From contig NZ_CP032762.1 of NCBI RefSeq assembly GCF_003641205.1, positions 3,410,001 through 3,474,000 of the forward strand: DNA of 64,000 nucleotides, in the 5' to 3' direction. Origin of the DNA: Rhodococcus sp. P1Y (GTDB lineage Bacteria; Actinomycetota; Actinomycetes; Mycobacteriales; Mycobacteriaceae). The translations under genes were made by a program, and so were the position numbers. Numbering within the stretch: position 1 is the stretch's first letter; every line of letters starts with the position of its first letter. This document shows, piece by piece, positions 37,149 to 45,577 of the stretch. The notes below the pieces were generated by a model, which was not told the origin of the DNA, did no database searches, and was given only the letters and a program-made list of their open reading frames with translations.

Positions 37149-37210
37149 GCGGAACCGGTAGTGCCATGGCCGAAGACGAGCGGAACCGGTAGTGCCATGG
37201 CCGAAGACGA
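37149..37210. repeat. Perfect 31-bp tandem duplication
   Basis: Bases 37149-37179 are repeated exactly at 37180-37210, in the space between the divergent ppgK and suhB starts. Each copy holds the palindromic hexamer CCATGG. Perfect identity suggests a recent duplication. Confidence 0.9.
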
Positions 37211-37248
37211 ATCGTCCGAGTGGTGCCATCGCGTCGTCCTGTGATGCG

Positions 37249-38172
37249 ATGGTGCATGTGCCGATATCACCGACCCAGACCGCCGGATCCTTCGATGACG
37301 CCACCGTGGCGCGGAATCGTGAGTTGGCGGAGATTGCCCGCGATGTCGCGTCCATAGCGGCGTTGCACGTACGCACCAGGCGACCTGAGGTGTTCGGGCC
37401 GGGTGCGGACTCGGGGACCGCGGACACGGGAGCCGCGGTGACGACGAAGAGCACACCGACCGACCCGGTCACCGTGGTGGACACCGAAACCGAACAGCTG
37501 TTGCGTTCCTTGCTCGCCGAACGCCGACCGGACGACCGAATTCTGGGTGAGGAAGGCGGGGGCAGTACCGATTCGGTTGCGGGGACGCGCTGGGTACTGG
37601 ACCCGATCGACGGAACGGTGAACTTTCTCTACGGCTTGCCTGCATATTCGGTGTCGGTGGCCGCGCAGGTGGACGGCGTCAGCGTTGCCGGTGTCGTGGT
37701 CGACGTCGCCCGTGACATCGTCTACAGCGCGGCGAGGGGCGCTGGCGCCACCGCGACGCAGTCTGGCGGGGAACCGGTCGATCTGGTGTGCAACCCGGTC
37801 GGCGACGTCTCACTTGCATTGGTGGCCACGGGGTTCGGTTACGGCGCGGAACGGCGAACGGCGCAGGGCCGAATCATCGCCGAACTACTGCCGCGTATTC
37901 GTGACATCCGCCGCGTGGGGTCGGCTGCGCTCGACCTCTGCATGGTCGCGGCCGGCGCCGTCGACGCCCACTTCGAGCACGGTCTCAGCCCCTGGGACTG
38001 GGCGGCAGGCTCACTCGTCGCGGAGGAAGCGGGCGCGGTAGTCGTGCTTCCCAGCGCTGCTTCGACCACCAAAGAGGGAGCAGTGACCATCGCGGCAGCC
38101 CCGGGCATCGGGTCTGCGTTCGTCGAGTGTCTCGCCTCCATCGGCGCACTGGACCCGATTCCAGTCGACTGA
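37249..38172 (+). CDS. suhB: Inositol monophosphatase family protein (SuhB)
   Basis: A 307-residue IMPase-superfamily phosphatase. Metal-binding motifs are ILGEEGG and DPIDGTVNF, and the late WDWAAGSLVAEEAG is also present. Product is probably myo-inositol, feeding phosphatidylinositol and mycothiol. The ATG at 37249 was chosen; it gives about 40 residues before the conserved start of the fold, and a later start cannot be excluded. M. tuberculosis suhB is Rv2701c at the same place. Confidence 0.92.
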   Translation: MVHVPISPTQTAGSFDDATVARNRELAEIARDVASIAALHVRTRRPEVFGPGADSGTADTGAAVTTKSTPTDPVTVVDTETEQLLRSLLAERRPDDRILGEEGGGSTDSVAGTRWVLDPIDGTVNFLYGLPAYSVSVAAQVDGVSVAGVVVDVARDIVYSAARGAGATATQSGGEPVDLVCNPVGDVSLALVATGFGYGAERRTAQGRIIAELLPRIRDIRRVGSAALDLCMVAAGAVDAHFEHGLSPWDWAAGSLVAEEAGAVVVLPSAASTTKEGAVTIAAAPGIGSAFVECLASIGALDPIPVD

Positions 38173-38202
38173 AGAGCCGGACCCGATCGAACCCGGTGAG
38201 CG

Positions 38203-38874
38203 TCAGCAGCGGGCGGTTCGGGCTGCTTCGAGCAGATCGATGTCGAGTGGCGCGGGCGTCGAACCCTGAGTGATTCCTGCGAGGGACTGCAACACAGACT
38301 CGGCGTCGGCATTCGGCTGCAGGTTCTTGAAATACGTTCCGAGGGCCAGATCGACGGTGTCGTCGGCGCGGCCGTCTTGGATCAGCTCGGCGCAGGGTGC
38401 GGCCAGCCACACCGCACTGGCCGCGGCCTGCCCGTTCGCGCCGAAGCGGATCTGGCCTTGACACTGCATGTTCTGGTCGATGTAGACCGGATCGTTTCCG
38501 ACCTGCACGTCCGGTGCGCTCGCGAAACCGTACTCGCTGAGATCTGCGGCAACGGTTGCAGCCTGTCCCCGCTCACCGTTGGCGTTGAACACACGCACCT
38601 TCGTGGCCGACAACGCTGCAGGCTCGACATCGAGGAGCGCGTTCGGATCGACCCGCTCACCGAGGGGGGCAGGGACGGTTCCGTCGGTCGCCGGCGCAGT
38701 GGACGGAGCGTTGCACTCGACAGTCGTGGCCAGCGTTTCACCTGAGGTGAAGACCCGAATCCAGGTGAACACCCCGAGAAGCGCCAGTGCGAGCAGGACG
38801 ATCATGATCGGCAGCGCGCGGCGTCGCCGAAAGGGCCGGCCTCGATCGTCGAACGATTTGCCCTCGGTGATCAT
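38203..38874 (-). CDS. cei: Envelope integrity protein Cei-like
   Basis: A 223-residue protein with a short basic cytoplasmic start, one transmembrane helix (about 22-44; ALPIMIVLLALALLGVFTWI) and an extracytoplasmic LytR_C-type domain with Cys residues that may form disulfides. It fits Rv2700 (Cei), needed for envelope integrity and virulence in M. tuberculosis. The ATG at 38874 matches the family start; the frame upstream adds about 50 residues of non-family sequence. Confidence 0.9.
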   Translation of the reverse strand: MITEGKSFDDRGRPFRRRRALPIMIVLLALALLGVFTWIRVFTSGETLATTVECNAPSTAPATDGTVPAPLGERVDPNALLDVEPAALSATKVRVFNANGERGQAATVAADLSEYGFASAPDVQVGNDPVYIDQNMQCQGQIRFGANGQAAASAVWLAAPCAELIQDGRADDTVDLALGTYFKNLQPNADAESVLQSLAGITQGSTPAPLDIDLLEAARTARC

Positions 38875-39411
38875 TGAAACCACGGTGTGGACGCGCCTTT
38901 CCTTCGCCAGGATCGAATACGCGAGCCTGCCCTGTCGTCGACAGTTCGAGCGCGCGTGCTCACTGTAGTTGGCCCGCTCGATGTGCTCGCTGCGAAGGCA
39001 TGGAATGTATGGCGCATCGGTGGTGTTCACCCATCATTGCAAGACGGCAGAGATCGACTCGGCGATGCGGTTTCGCCAAAGTCACTTCACTCGGCTATTG
39101 TCTGGCGGCCCCGGTGGTTTCGAAAGTGAGACTCAACCGTGGTGGACGGCAATGGCGGGTGATGTCTCGATCGGGTTTCAACCGCGGTCGTACGGGCAAT
39201 ATCCGGGTAGTTTCGCGGGCACCTTCCATCATTGCCATTCGTTGGATCGACCAGCCGGATCACTGAAGTACGACGGCGAGAACGCAAAACGGTGAAGCGC
39301 GAGGCGCGGAGATTGCCGAAGGGCACATGCTCCACGGCCGACGCTTCATCGAAACGAGTGCGAGACGTTTGCACCGAACACACGCACGAGGACGAGGGGT
39401 ACGAAAGAACA
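38875..39411. other. 537-bp gene-free region between cei and DUF4193 gene
   Basis: The longest gap in the window. Short frames exist but none has family features or a good ribosome binding site. The only internal structure I see is an exact 10-base repeat, CCATCATTGC (about 39030 and 39227), and a GGCAATG/CATTGCC pair (about 39148 and 39230). It must hold the promoters of the two divergent genes. Confidence 0.6.
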
Positions 39412-39714
39412 ATGGCAACCGACTACGACGCACCGAGAAGAACAGAATCCGACGATGTTTCGGAGGACTCTCTCGAGGAGCTGAAGGCACGCCGAAACGA
39501 GGCGCAGTCCGCGGTGGTCGACGTGGACGAGTCGGACACGGCGGAGTCGTTCGAGCTTCCCGGAGCAGATCTGTCCGGCGAAGAACTATCGGTTCGGGTC
39601 GTTCCGAAACAGGCCGACGAGTTCACCTGCTCCAGCTGCTTCCTGGTTCATCACCGGAGCCGGCTGGCGAGCGATGCCAACGGCATTCTCATGTGCAGGG
39701 ATTGCGCGGCCTGA
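39412..39714 (+). CDS. DUF4193 zinc-binding protein (Rv2699c-like)
   Basis: A 100-residue protein: Asp/Glu-rich N-terminal half, then FTCSSCFLVHHRSRL and MCRDCAA, four Cys placed as a zinc ribbon, typical of DUF4193. The ATG at 39412 gives the standard MATDYDAPR start. Highly conserved in Actinobacteria; function unknown. Confidence 0.93.
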   Translation: MATDYDAPRRTESDDVSEDSLEELKARRNEAQSAVVDVDESDTAESFELPGADLSGEELSVRVVPKQADEFTCSSCFLVHHRSRLASDANGILMCRDCAA

Positions 39715-39747
39715 CAGCGACGAACGTCGTTTCACGACGGTGAGGCC

Positions 39748-39769
39748 GAGACCGCTCAGGCGCGGTCTC
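39748..39769. terminator. Short hairpin at DUF4193/DUF3093 junction
   Basis: An 8-bp perfect stem, GAGACCGC with GCGGTCTC, and a 6-base loop, overlapping the DUF3093 stop codon between the convergent genes. Confidence 0.45.
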
Positions 39770-40298
39770 CGGGGGTGGGCCGAGCCAGTGCAGCGACCAG
39801 GTCCTCCGGACGTTTGGTGCTGATCAGCCAGTAGGGGGTGGGATCGTCGGGATCGTCGAGAACTACCAGGACCATCTGTTTGACCCAGGTGCGGTGTTGT
39901 ACGAAGGCAAGGGGATCGAGCTGCCTTCCCAGCGCCGCACTTTTTGCTGTTCCAGGCACGACCGCGGCCTTGGAGATAACGTTCAGCGGCAGGTGAGCAC
40001 GCCCGACGCGTAGCTCGCCGCCGCCGTCACCACCGTGGGAGACCTCCACCGTGAGCCTGCTCAACCAGTAGAGTGCCCAGATCGGAAATGGAAGCAGCAG
40101 CAGGTAGGGGAGCCACGCGCGCAGTCCGGGTGCGCCCATATGCACTTCGGCGGCGAGGAGGGCACCGACAGCGAGCCCGGCAGGCCACCACCACAGCGGA
40201 ACCCACAGTTTCTCCGAGTGACGGAGTTCGTGCCCAGCCGTCTTGTTCGGCTGGGCGTCGGATTCTAGATCGCGCTGTGAGTCCTGTGGCACGTACAC
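39756..40298 (-). CDS. DUF3093 membrane protein (Rv2698-like)
   Basis: A protein of about 180 residues with two adjacent transmembrane helices ([17 protein letters not shown] and [17 protein letters not shown]) and a C-terminal domain with [12 protein letters not shown] and [15 protein letters not shown], as in DUF3093. Start is uncertain: GTG codons at 40298 and 40292 both fit; a longer frame would overlap dut. Function unknown. Divergent from dut. Confidence 0.85.
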   Translation of the reverse strand: MYVPQDSQRDLESDAQPNKTAGHELRHSEKLWVPLWWWPAGLAVGALLAAEVHMGAPGLRAWLPYLLLLPFPIWALYWLSRLTVEVSHGGDGGGELRVGRAHLPLNVISKAAVVPGTAKSAALGRQLDPLAFVQHRTWVKQMVLVVLDDPDDPTPYWLISTKRPEDLVAALARPTPGDRA

Positions 40299-40464
40299 CA
40301 GACTAGTGGGTCGAAGTGGGTCGGTCACTGCGCGGACTGCCGCGGACCGCCGCAGTCTCGCGAGGACCGAGGTCGGGGGCAGCGTAGTCTCGGAGCACGT
40401 GAGCGACGATTCGACTAGCAACAGCGGCACACCGGCGACCGTCGCCTCGGCGGCCGGTTCCATG

Positions 40465-40944
40465 ATGTCGACCCCTCCACAGGTGCGGGTCACGAGGCTG
40501 GACGCGGACCTGCCGATTCCGACGCGAGCTCACGACGGCGACGCAGGCGTCGATCTGCACATCACGGCCGACGTCTCAATTGCCCCCTTCGAGCGTCTGG
40601 TCGTCGGAACCGGCATCGCGGTTGCACTTCCATACGGGACAGTAGGACTCGTTCATCCGCGGTCGGGTTTGGCCGCGCGGTCCGGGTTGTCGATTGTCAA
40701 CGCACCCGGCACCATCGACGCCGGGTATCGCGGGGAGATCAAGGTGTGTTTGATCAACCTCGACCCACGAGAGACCATCGATCTGGTCCGAGGCGATCGG
40801 ATCGCGCAACTGGTGGTTCAGCGCGTCGAACTGGTGACGTTCGTCGAGGTCTCCTCGCTCGACGACACTTCGCGAGGCAGCGCTGGATACGGTTCGAGCG
40901 GCGGCCACGCCGGGCTGGAATCGATTCGAGAGGAAAAGATCTGA
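40465..40944 (+). CDS. dut: dUTP diphosphatase
   Basis: A 159-residue trimeric dUTPase that hydrolyses dUTP to dUMP, keeping uracil out of DNA. All five motifs are seen: [42 protein letters not shown] and [11 protein letters not shown]. The ATG at 40465 gives the length of M. tuberculosis Dut (154); a GTG at 40399 with GGAG upstream would add 22 residues and cannot be excluded. The next gene starts 2 bases after the stop. Confidence 0.95.
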   Translation: MSTPPQVRVTRLDADLPIPTRAHDGDAGVDLHITADVSIAPFERLVVGTGIAVALPYGTVGLVHPRSGLAARSGLSIVNAPGTIDAGYRGEIKVCLINLDPRETIDLVRGDRIAQLVVQRVELVTFVEVSSLDDTSRGSAGYGSSGGHAGLESIREEKI

Positions 40945-40946
40945 TC

Positions 40947-41771
40947 ATGTTCGGACGTCGTAAGAAGAGTGCAGACGAGCCCGAGACCGATAATGGTTTC
41001 TTCGGTGACCGAGAACCGGCCGCTGAGGTCGAGGAGAACATCGACGAAGACCAGCCGCGTGAGCAGCTCGACGCGGATCAGGGGCCGTTCGACCTCGAAG
41101 AGCTGGACGAGACTCGCGATTCCCTCGCCGAGACGAGACTCGATCTCGGATCCGTCCTCGTACCGCTACCCGCAGGCGGGCAGCTGCAGGTCGAGATGAC
41201 TCAGGCCGGCGCTCCATCGGCCGTGCACGTCGTCACGCAGTACGGACGAATCACGATTGCAGCGTACGCAGCGCCGAAATCGCCCGGCCAGTGGCGCGAG
41301 GTGGCCGCCGATCTCGCGACTTCCCTCCGCAACGACAAATCCGAGGTGTCGGTCGAAACCGGCCCGTGGGGTCGCGAACTGCACGGCGTCACCGCCAACG
41401 CGGATCTGCGCTTCATCGGCGTCGACGGCTACCGGTGGATGGTTCGGTGCGTGCTGGCAGGCCCGGCAGGCAACGTCGGCGCCGATTCACCGCTGGTCAC
41501 GATCGCCCGTGACGTTCTGTCCCAAACCGTGGTGGATCGTGGGACCGATCCACATCCGGTTCGCACGCCGCTACCGGTCGTTCTTCCGGCCGCATTGACT
41601 GCGCAGCTCGCCGCTGCCCAGCAACAGCAGGCAACGCAACAAGCCCAGCCCGTGCAGCAAGCCGCCCAGCCTGCGCCCGCGGCCCAGCCCGCCCCTGACG
41701 CTCCCGCCGGTCCCACTCAGGGACCGCGTCGTGGATCGTCGGGGTCTGCGATGCAGCAGCTCGGGGGCTGA
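40947..41771 (+). CDS. DUF3710 protein (Rv2696c-like)
   Basis: A 274-residue soluble protein of the DUF3710 family. Acidic N-terminus after MFGRRKK, a conserved core (about 55-215; RLDLGSVLVPLP, WGRELHG, GVDGYRWMVRCVLAGP) and a Gln/Ala/Pro-rich tail. The 2-base gap after dut shows one transcript. Function unknown; this gene follows dut in many Mycobacteriales. Confidence 0.93.
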   Translation: MFGRRKKSADEPETDNGFFGDREPAAEVEENIDEDQPREQLDADQGPFDLEELDETRDSLAETRLDLGSVLVPLPAGGQLQVEMTQAGAPSAVHVVTQYGRITIAAYAAPKSPGQWREVAADLATSLRNDKSEVSVETGPWGRELHGVTANADLRFIGVDGYRWMVRCVLAGPAGNVGADSPLVTIARDVLSQTVVDRGTDPHPVRTPLPVVLPAALTAQLAAAQQQQATQQAQPVQQAAQPAPAAQPAPDAPAGPTQGPRRGSSGSAMQQLGG

Positions 41772-41799
41772 AACGAGTTCGTATCCGTCCGCGGTCTCG

Positions 41800-42498
41800 T
41801 CAGAGGAGCCCGGTCAATGCGTCGACGGCTCGAAATCCCAGAACGCCCGGGTCGTGACCGATGTCGGACAGCGTGACGGCTGCCAGCGAAGAGTCGGCAA
41901 TCTCCGTGTTCCAGATCTCCGCGATTCCGAAGGGATGCACGGGGTCGTCGACGGCCGCCACGATGGCGGTGGGCGCACGCACGCCCCGCAGCGACAGGCG
42001 ATCGGGCGCCACGAAATCGGCAGCCTCGATCAGAGCTGTCGGTAGATCCGGCCATTGCGCGCGCCACGATCGCGACAGGGTGTCGGCCAACCAGCCGGGG
42101 GTCGAGTCGGTCATCGCGGCGATGGTGTCGTCGAGTCCCGACGCGAGCAGGTTCGCCGCGGTGTATCTGGCGCTGGCAGCCGCAGGTGCGCCGTCCGGAG
42201 CCCCGATCCACGGCGGTAACGCCGCAAGGATCGCGAACACCCGATCGGGAAACCTCGATGCCCACGCGGTTGCGACGGCCGCGCCGATCGACACTCCGCC
42301 CACGATGATCGGCCCGTGCGCGTCGAAGGCCGCAACGAGGGCCGACTCGTAGGATGCGACGATCCCGGTGGGGTCCGGCTCGACTGCTTCGGTGACCACG
42401 CCCACGGCCGACAACGCGCGCCCGAACGCATCGGCGACGAACCGTGCGTCGGACCCTGTCCCTGGGAGGACGACGGCGTGTTTTGCCCATTCGCTCAT
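41800..42498 (-). CDS. Alpha/beta hydrolase (Rv2695-like)
   Basis: A 232-residue alpha/beta-fold hydrolase. HAVVLPGTGSD start, nucleophile elbow GGVSIGAA, Asp in AVDDPVHPFG and His in SDIGHDPG. Small for the family, with no signal peptide. Equivalent to Rv2695; substrate unknown. Its end lies 28 bases from the DUF3710 stop, convergent. Confidence 0.88.
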   Translation of the reverse strand: MSEWAKHAVVLPGTGSDARFVADAFGRALSAVGVVTEAVEPDPTGIVASYESALVAAFDAHGPIIVGGVSIGAAVATAWASRFPDRVFAILAALPPWIGAPDGAPAAASARYTAANLLASGLDDTIAAMTDSTPGWLADTLSRSWRAQWPDLPTALIEAADFVAPDRLSLRGVRAPTAIVAAVDDPVHPFGIAEIWNTEIADSSLAAVTLSDIGHDPGVLGFRAVDALTGLL

Positions 42499-42645
42499 CT
42501 CCGAGATTGTGCACGCGTGGCGCGGATCTCATTCGCCGCGGTCACTCGTCAGGTGCGATTGGCCGCCCGGGTTCTGCAGGTCTACAGTGGCGGACGTACC
42601 TGCCGCCGACGGTGGCACCCGACGTCGATGCTCCAGGAGCGCGCA

Positions 42646-43023
42646 ATGGCACCCGCTGCCGCAGGATATTTTCGCAAGCTGACGCGGAAGTTGACCGAGG
42701 ACGTCGAGCAGCTCGATGCCGAAAAGATGGCGGAATCACCTGACGCGTCCGGCGCGCAGCGTGCATGCGATTGCTCTCGCGGCGACGAGGTCACGATGTT
42801 CGGCCGACTTCGCAGTGTCGACGCATGTTCGAAGGCGGCCAACGCGAACATCGAAGCAGAGTTCTTCGACGGAACCGATCCTGTGACGCTGGTGTGGATC
42901 GGCCGTCGCAAAATTCCGGGTATCGAACCGGGTAAGACGGTCCTCATTCGCGGCCGTGTAGGGGAGCGCGACGGTCGGAAGATCGTCTACAACCCGTATT
43001 ACGAGCTTCGCGACGATTCCTGA
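42646..43023 (+). CDS. OB-fold nucleic acid-binding protein (Rv2694c-like)
   Basis: A 125-residue protein with an OB-fold (about 45-120): RGDEVTMFGRLRSV, VTLVWIGRRKIPGIEPG, ILIRGRVG-like strand and NPYYEL. The ATG at 42646 has AGGAG 8 bases upstream. Such proteins resemble the OB-fold of RecG or Asp-tRNA synthetase; nucleic-acid binding is inferred. The DUF3159 gene follows after 45 bases, as in M. tuberculosis. Confidence 0.9.
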   Translation: MAPAAAGYFRKLTRKLTEDVEQLDAEKMAESPDASGAQRACDCSRGDEVTMFGRLRSVDACSKAANANIEAEFFDGTDPVTLVWIGRRKIPGIEPGKTVLIRGRVGERDGRKIVYNPYYELRDDS

Positions 43024-43068
43024 CGCCCTTCCTCGGCGCCGCCGACGCGGTGTGGCACGCTCGTAGCC

Positions 43069-43758
43069 GTGACCGACAGTGAAGGCGGACCCGTCGAGGA
43101 CCGCAAGCAGACCATTCTCGAACAGCTCGGTGGGCTGACCGGTCTCGTTGCATCGACGCTGCCCGTGTTGGTGTTCGTGCCGGTCAACAGCATTTTCGAC
43201 AGCTTGGCGGCGGCAATCTGGTCAGCGCTCGCCGTTGCGCTGGGGGTCATGGTCTGGCGGCTGGTGAAACGGGCGCCCATCCAGCCTGCGATTTCGGGTT
43301 TCTTCGGCGTCGGAATTTGCGCGTTCATCGCCTACCGAACCGGTGACGCGAAGGGCTACTTCCTGTTTGGCATCTACACGTCGCTGGCCTATGCAGGTGT
43401 GTTCGTGATCTCGATGATCGCGCGGTGGCCGCTGGTCGGTGTCGCGTGGGGTTACCTCAACAGCAAGGGCACGTCCTGGCGAAGCAACCGACGGGCTGTG
43501 GTGTCGTACGACATCGCCACGTTCGCATGGGCCGTCGTGTTCGGCGCTCGCTACCTGGTCCAATCGCAGCTCTACGATGCAGACCAGACAGGATGGCTGG
43601 CGGTTGCGCGGATCGGCATGGGTTGGCCGCTCACCGGGGTAGCGCTGTTGATCACATTCTGGGCTGTTCGACGGGCCGATCGCGCACTGGAAGAGCAGGC
43701 AGAGCGACCGGAGCCGGAACTCATTCCACGAGATCCTGATACTCGGGATGCTTCGTGA
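43069..43758 (+). CDS. DUF3159 integral membrane protein (Rv2693c-like)
   Basis: A 229-residue protein with about six transmembrane helices and charged ends, matching DUF3159; QLGGLTGLVASTLPVLVFVPVN and the KGYFLFGIYTSLAY segments fit the family. GTG start. Function unknown. The last 38 bases overlap the convergent GNAT gene. Confidence 0.9.
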   Translation: MTDSEGGPVEDRKQTILEQLGGLTGLVASTLPVLVFVPVNSIFDSLAAAIWSALAVALGVMVWRLVKRAPIQPAISGFFGVGICAFIAYRTGDAKGYFLFGIYTSLAYAGVFVISMIARWPLVGVAWGYLNSKGTSWRSNRRAVVSYDIATFAWAVVFGARYLVQSQLYDADQTGWLAVARIGMGWPLTGVALLITFWAVRRADRALEEQAERPEPELIPRDPDTRDAS

Positions 43759-44014
43759 GAAAGCTCACCACGTAGCGGCATTCGGGACGAACACGCAGTC
43801 CCCGCTCGCGGAGATCGTCGAGCGCCTCGCTCACCAACTTGCCGGCGAAACCCAATCCCTCGAACTGAGGATAGATCTCGGTGTGCAGGAAGGTCACGAC
43901 GTTCTCGTGACGTGAGTACTTCTCGATTCCTGCCACTTGGTTGCCTGCGATGATCTCGTACCGCGAGTTCTCGGCGTTGTCGGTGACCACCGCGGTCTCC
44001 CGTGAGATGGTCAT
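43721..44014 (-). CDS. Small GNAT-type N-acetyltransferase
   Basis: A 97-residue GNAT-like protein of the YidJ/COG2388 type. FLHTEIYPQFEGLGFAGKLVSEALDDLR carries the acetyl-CoA-binding EGLGFAGKL loop, and the CRYVVSFLTKHPEY end is typical. Its ATG overlaps the ceoC stop by 4 bases, so it is the third gene of the ceoB-ceoC unit. Target unknown. Confidence 0.9.
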   Translation of the reverse strand: MTISRETAVVTDNAENSRYEIIAGNQVAGIEKYSRHENVVTFLHTEIYPQFEGLGFAGKLVSEALDDLRERGLRVRPECRYVVSFLTKHPEYQDLVE

Positions 44015-44670
44015 TGCAGACCCACGGCCTTACGCAATTCTCCTTCGACCTCGACCGAGGCGACGAACAGCAATTCGTCTCCGCCTTCGAGGGGGTCGTC
44101 CTGTTGGGGAACGATCACCCTCCCTCCGCGCAGAATGGTGACCAGCGCAGCGTCGCGGGGAAGTGCGAGCTTTCGGACGGGTTTTCCTGCGAGCGGCGTG
44201 TTCTCAGGAAGTGTCACCTCCACCAGGTTCGCCTGCCCCTTGCGGAACGTCATCAGGTGCACCAGATCGCCCACCGACACAGCCTCCTCGACGAGCGATG
44301 CCAGCATGCGTGGTGTCGAGACCGCTACATCGACTCCCCACGACGAGTCGAACAACCATTCGTTGCGCGGATCGTTGACACGTGCGACGACGCGGTTGAC
44401 GCCGAACTCGGTCTTCGCCAGCAGGCTGAGCACGAGATTGGCTTTGTCGTCTCCAGTTGCCGCGATGACGACGTCGTACGTTTCGAGCCGTGAGGCTTCG
44501 AGCAGGGACAGCTCGCAGGCGTCGGCGAGTACCCATTCGGCTTCGGGGATCGCGTCCTTGTCGACGTGATCGAGCTTGCGTTCGAGCAGCATCACCGAGT
44601 GCTCGCTTCGAATCAGCTCTCGGGCAATGGATCTCCCGACGGCTCCCGCGCCTGCAATTGCGACTCTCAT
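44011..44670 (-). CDS. ceoC: TrkA-type K+ uptake regulator CeoC
   Basis: A 219-residue regulatory subunit of Trk/Ktr potassium uptake. RCK_N domain with the nucleotide-binding GAGAVGRS motif (about 7-14), the LADACE acidic end, and an RCK_C domain from about 140. It probably pairs with CeoB. In M. tuberculosis ceoB and ceoC (Rv2691, Rv2692) are adjacent in the same order. No channel subunit is in the window. Confidence 0.94.
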   Translation of the reverse strand: MRVAIAGAGAVGRSIARELIRSEHSVMLLERKLDHVDKDAIPEAEWVLADACELSLLEASRLETYDVVIAATGDDKANLVLSLLAKTEFGVNRVVARVNDPRNEWLFDSSWGVDVAVSTPRMLASLVEEAVSVGDLVHLMTFRKGQANLVEVTLPENTPLAGKPVRKLALPRDAALVTILRGGRVIVPQQDDPLEGGDELLFVASVEVEGELRKAVGLQ

Positions 44671-44703
44671 GAAATTCCGTCTCTGTGAGGGGCGGCTGAA
44701 GGA

Positions 44704-45369
44704 CTAGTCATCGGACGGAGGTGGATTGGATGCCAACGCAATGGCTTCGGCAACCGTGCCGGAGACCGCGGCCACGTAGATCTCGTCCTCGGACTGGATC
44801 ACTGTCTTTTTGTCGGGCAGCAGTCCTGTGCCGAAGCGGATGAGAAAGGCCACACGCGACCGTGTCGAGTCCTCCAGGAACGAGAGCTTCTTGCCGATCC
44901 AACCCTCGTGAATGTCGAGAAGAACTACCGCGACGCTGCCCGAGGGGTCGCGCCACTTGGTGGTCGGGTCGTCTCGCAGTAGGTTGTGCAGGAATCGATC
45001 CGTAGCCCACGGGACCGTCGCGACTGTGGGAATTCCGAGCCGTTCGTACACGGCCGCGCGCTTGGCGTCGTATATGCGCGCTACCACCTTCTCGACACCG
45101 AAAGTTTCGCGCGCCACGCGAGCCGCGATGATGTTCGAGTTGTCGCCGGACGACACCGCTGCGAACGCTTCGGCCTTCTCGATGCCAGCCTTGACGAGCA
45201 CATCGCGATCGAACCCCATCCCCACGACGCGATGACCGTCGAAGGACGGGTCCAAGCGGAGAAACGCTGTCTCGTCACGGTCGATGACGGCGACCTCGTG
45301 TCCGATCCGCGCGAGAGCGCCAGCCAGTGATGCACCGACACGGCCGCACCCCATCACCACTACGTACAC
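44704..45369 (-). CDS. ceoB: TrkA-type K+ uptake regulator CeoB
   Basis: A 221-residue RCK protein: MGCGRVGAS NAD(P)-binding motif, GMGFDRDVL, AVSSGDNSNIIAARVARETFG and a C-terminal RCK_C domain. Very similar over these segments to M. tuberculosis CeoB. The GTG at 45369 gives the start VYVVVMGCG; a GTG two codons upstream is possible. Lies 33 bases upstream of ceoC and is divergent from the APC permease, with 208 bases between. Confidence 0.94.
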   Translation of the reverse strand: MYVVVMGCGRVGASLAGALARIGHEVAVIDRDETAFLRLDPSFDGHRVVGMGFDRDVLVKAGIEKAEAFAAVSSGDNSNIIAARVARETFGVEKVVARIYDAKRAAVYERLGIPTVATVPWATDRFLHNLLRDDPTTKWRDPSGSVAVVLLDIHEGWIGKKLSFLEDSTRSRVAFLIRFGTGLLPDKKTVIQSEDEIYVAAVSGTVAEAIALASNPPPSDD

Positions 45370-45577
45370 AGGCACAGCTCCATTCGAATCGCTTTTCGTC
45401 CCGGCGCTCGGAACATGATCACACGACGACACCAACGTAACGGGCCTCAACGCGGTAATCGAGCGCGGACGGCTTGGGGTTTGGCAGAACCGGGCATTTC
45501 GGGTCCGAAAGGGCACCGCTCGGCGCGTTTGGACGCTCCGGTGTTCGACGAGGAATTCGAGCGCCTACGCTTTCACC

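Noticed and set aside
39002-39025. A SigH/SigE-like promoter (GGAATG with a downstream GTT) in the long gap
   Set aside because: The -10 part lacks the expected CGTT and the spacing is off.
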